A DNA stretch of 64,000 nt, from assembly GCF_021129305.1 (NCBI RefSeq), contig NZ_JAJOMB010000009.1, forward strand, positions 1 to 64,000, given 5' to 3'. The notes under the pieces are model-generated. The model made no database searches. It was not told the DNA's origin and was given only the letters and a program-made list of their open reading frames with translations. Both the position numbers and the translations under genes were made by a program. This stretch comes from Kineosporia babensis (GTDB lineage Bacteria; Actinomycetota; Actinomycetes; Actinomycetales; Kineosporiaceae). Below, one piece after another: positions 63,637-64,000 of this stretch (position 1 is its first letter; the number at the start of each line of letters is the position of its first letter).

Positions 63637-64000
63637 ATGGGAATGCGCGGCTGGACCCGCTGGATGCCGAAAGGCTCGCCGGTTTCGGACGAATCGTGGC
63701 AGGCACGGCACCGGATCATCCGGATCGCGCTGTGGCTGAGCGTTCCCGTGCTGCTGGTCACCGGCCTGCTCGGGCCGATGCCGGCGGCCGAGACCCTGAT
63801 CCTGAGCGCGCTGGTGGCCGGGATCGGGGCCTCGGCCCGGCTCGCCACCTCCCGCGACATCAAGGCCGAGATCACCAGCTTCGCCCTGATCCTGGCCTCC
63901 TTCGCCGGGGTGGAGCTGTCCGGCGGGCAGATCCACGCGCACCTGTTCATCCTTTCCGCGGTGGCTCTGGTGGCCCTGTACCAGCGCTGGCTGCCGCTGC
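63637..64000 (+). CDS. N-terminal membrane region of a sensor protein (cut by window end)
   Basis: At least 121 residues, open to the end of the window. Basic start with ARHRIIRIALWL, then helices VPVLLVTGLLG, ETLILSALVAGIGASARLA, ITSFALILASFAGVELSG and AHLFILSAVALVALYQRWLPL. This pattern, in particular H-A-H-x-x-x-x-x-x-x-A-L-x-x-L-Y-Q-x-W-x-P, is known from the N-termini of GGDEF/EAL, histidine kinase and chemoreceptor proteins in actinobacteria. The output domain lies outside the window. ATG 63637 or 63643 may be the start. Confidence 0.65.
   Translation, partial: MGMRGWTRWMPKGSPVSDESWQARHRIIRIALWLSVPVLLVTGLLGPMPAAETLILSALVAGIGASARLATSRDIKAEITSFALILASFAGVELSGGQIHAHLFILSAVALVALYQRWLPL

Overview
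The window is chromosomal DNA of a high-GC Gram-positive actinobacterium. Evidence for this is the frequent GTG starts, the G/C-rich third codon positions outside the polysaccharide region, the DUF397/Xre regulator pair, the actinobacterial-style lipoproteins and the W-P-rich membrane protein. The abundance of c-di-GMP proteins would suit a Kineosporia-like lineage, but that is a guess and no marker gene here settles the genus.

Layout. (1) 1-833: 3' end of metK, closed by a 44-bp perfect palindrome that acts as terminator. (2) 861-17645: a mosaic surface-polysaccharide region, visibly lower in GC, with a DUF268 methyltransferase-like protein, a GT11-like fucosyltransferase, a Wzx-like flippase, three acyltransferase-3 proteins, GT14, GT2 and two GT4 glycosyltransferases, and two Wzy/O-antigen-ligase-like membrane proteins. 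Degraded IS701 and IS66 transposase remnants lie in its gaps. (3) 17634-19652: a four-gene cassette of unknown function. A second copy with the same order and the same upstream block lies at 32481-34488, embedded in a longer operon. (4) 19.8-31.3 kb: accessory genes. These are an Xre/DUF397 pair, a TetR/SDR pair with twin palindromic operators, two unknown secreted or anchored proteins, IS4 and beta-helix remnants, a DUF4143 ATPase with phased promoter repeats, a flavin/FMN-binding-type oxidase beside an AraC regulator, a fibronectin-III secreted protein, a decayed AraC gene and a DUF6924 protein. (5) 35.3-42.9 kb: an exported HEWQH metallopeptidase, small membrane proteins, a TVP38/DedA-like protein, a NUDIX hydrolase and a TauE-like transporter. 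(6) 42.9-55.2 kb: a signalling block with a GGDEF protein, a GGDEF-EAL protein and a PAS hybrid histidine kinase, then a membrane-anchored GH26-like hydrolase and a DUF2235 hydrolase with a AAA+ ATPase. (7) 55.2-60.6 kb: an mmsA-mmsB-chvE type sugar ABC importer facing a ROK repressor. (8) 60.6-64 kb: a treble-clef/HNH-like protein divergent from a barstar-like protein, an MFS exporter, a PEP mutase/isocitrate lyase family enzyme, and the N-terminal membrane part of a sensor protein cut by the window end.

How the parts fit. Region 2 would build, flip, polymerise and acylate a cell-surface polysaccharide; the initiating phosphoglycosyltransferase is not in the window. The c-di-GMP/kinase block could control adhesion or polysaccharide output, and the GH26-like enzyme could trim a mannan-like polymer; both links are inference. 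The best candidate for an undescribed system is the duplicated cassette. Its members are an 86-aa helical-hairpin protein, a longer protein that starts with the same hairpin and continues through a Pro/Ala linker to a membrane segment and a charged tail, and two soluble all-helical proteins whose genes are 2 bp apart in both copies. The second copy also has a possible third paralogue of the last protein and two further membrane proteins.
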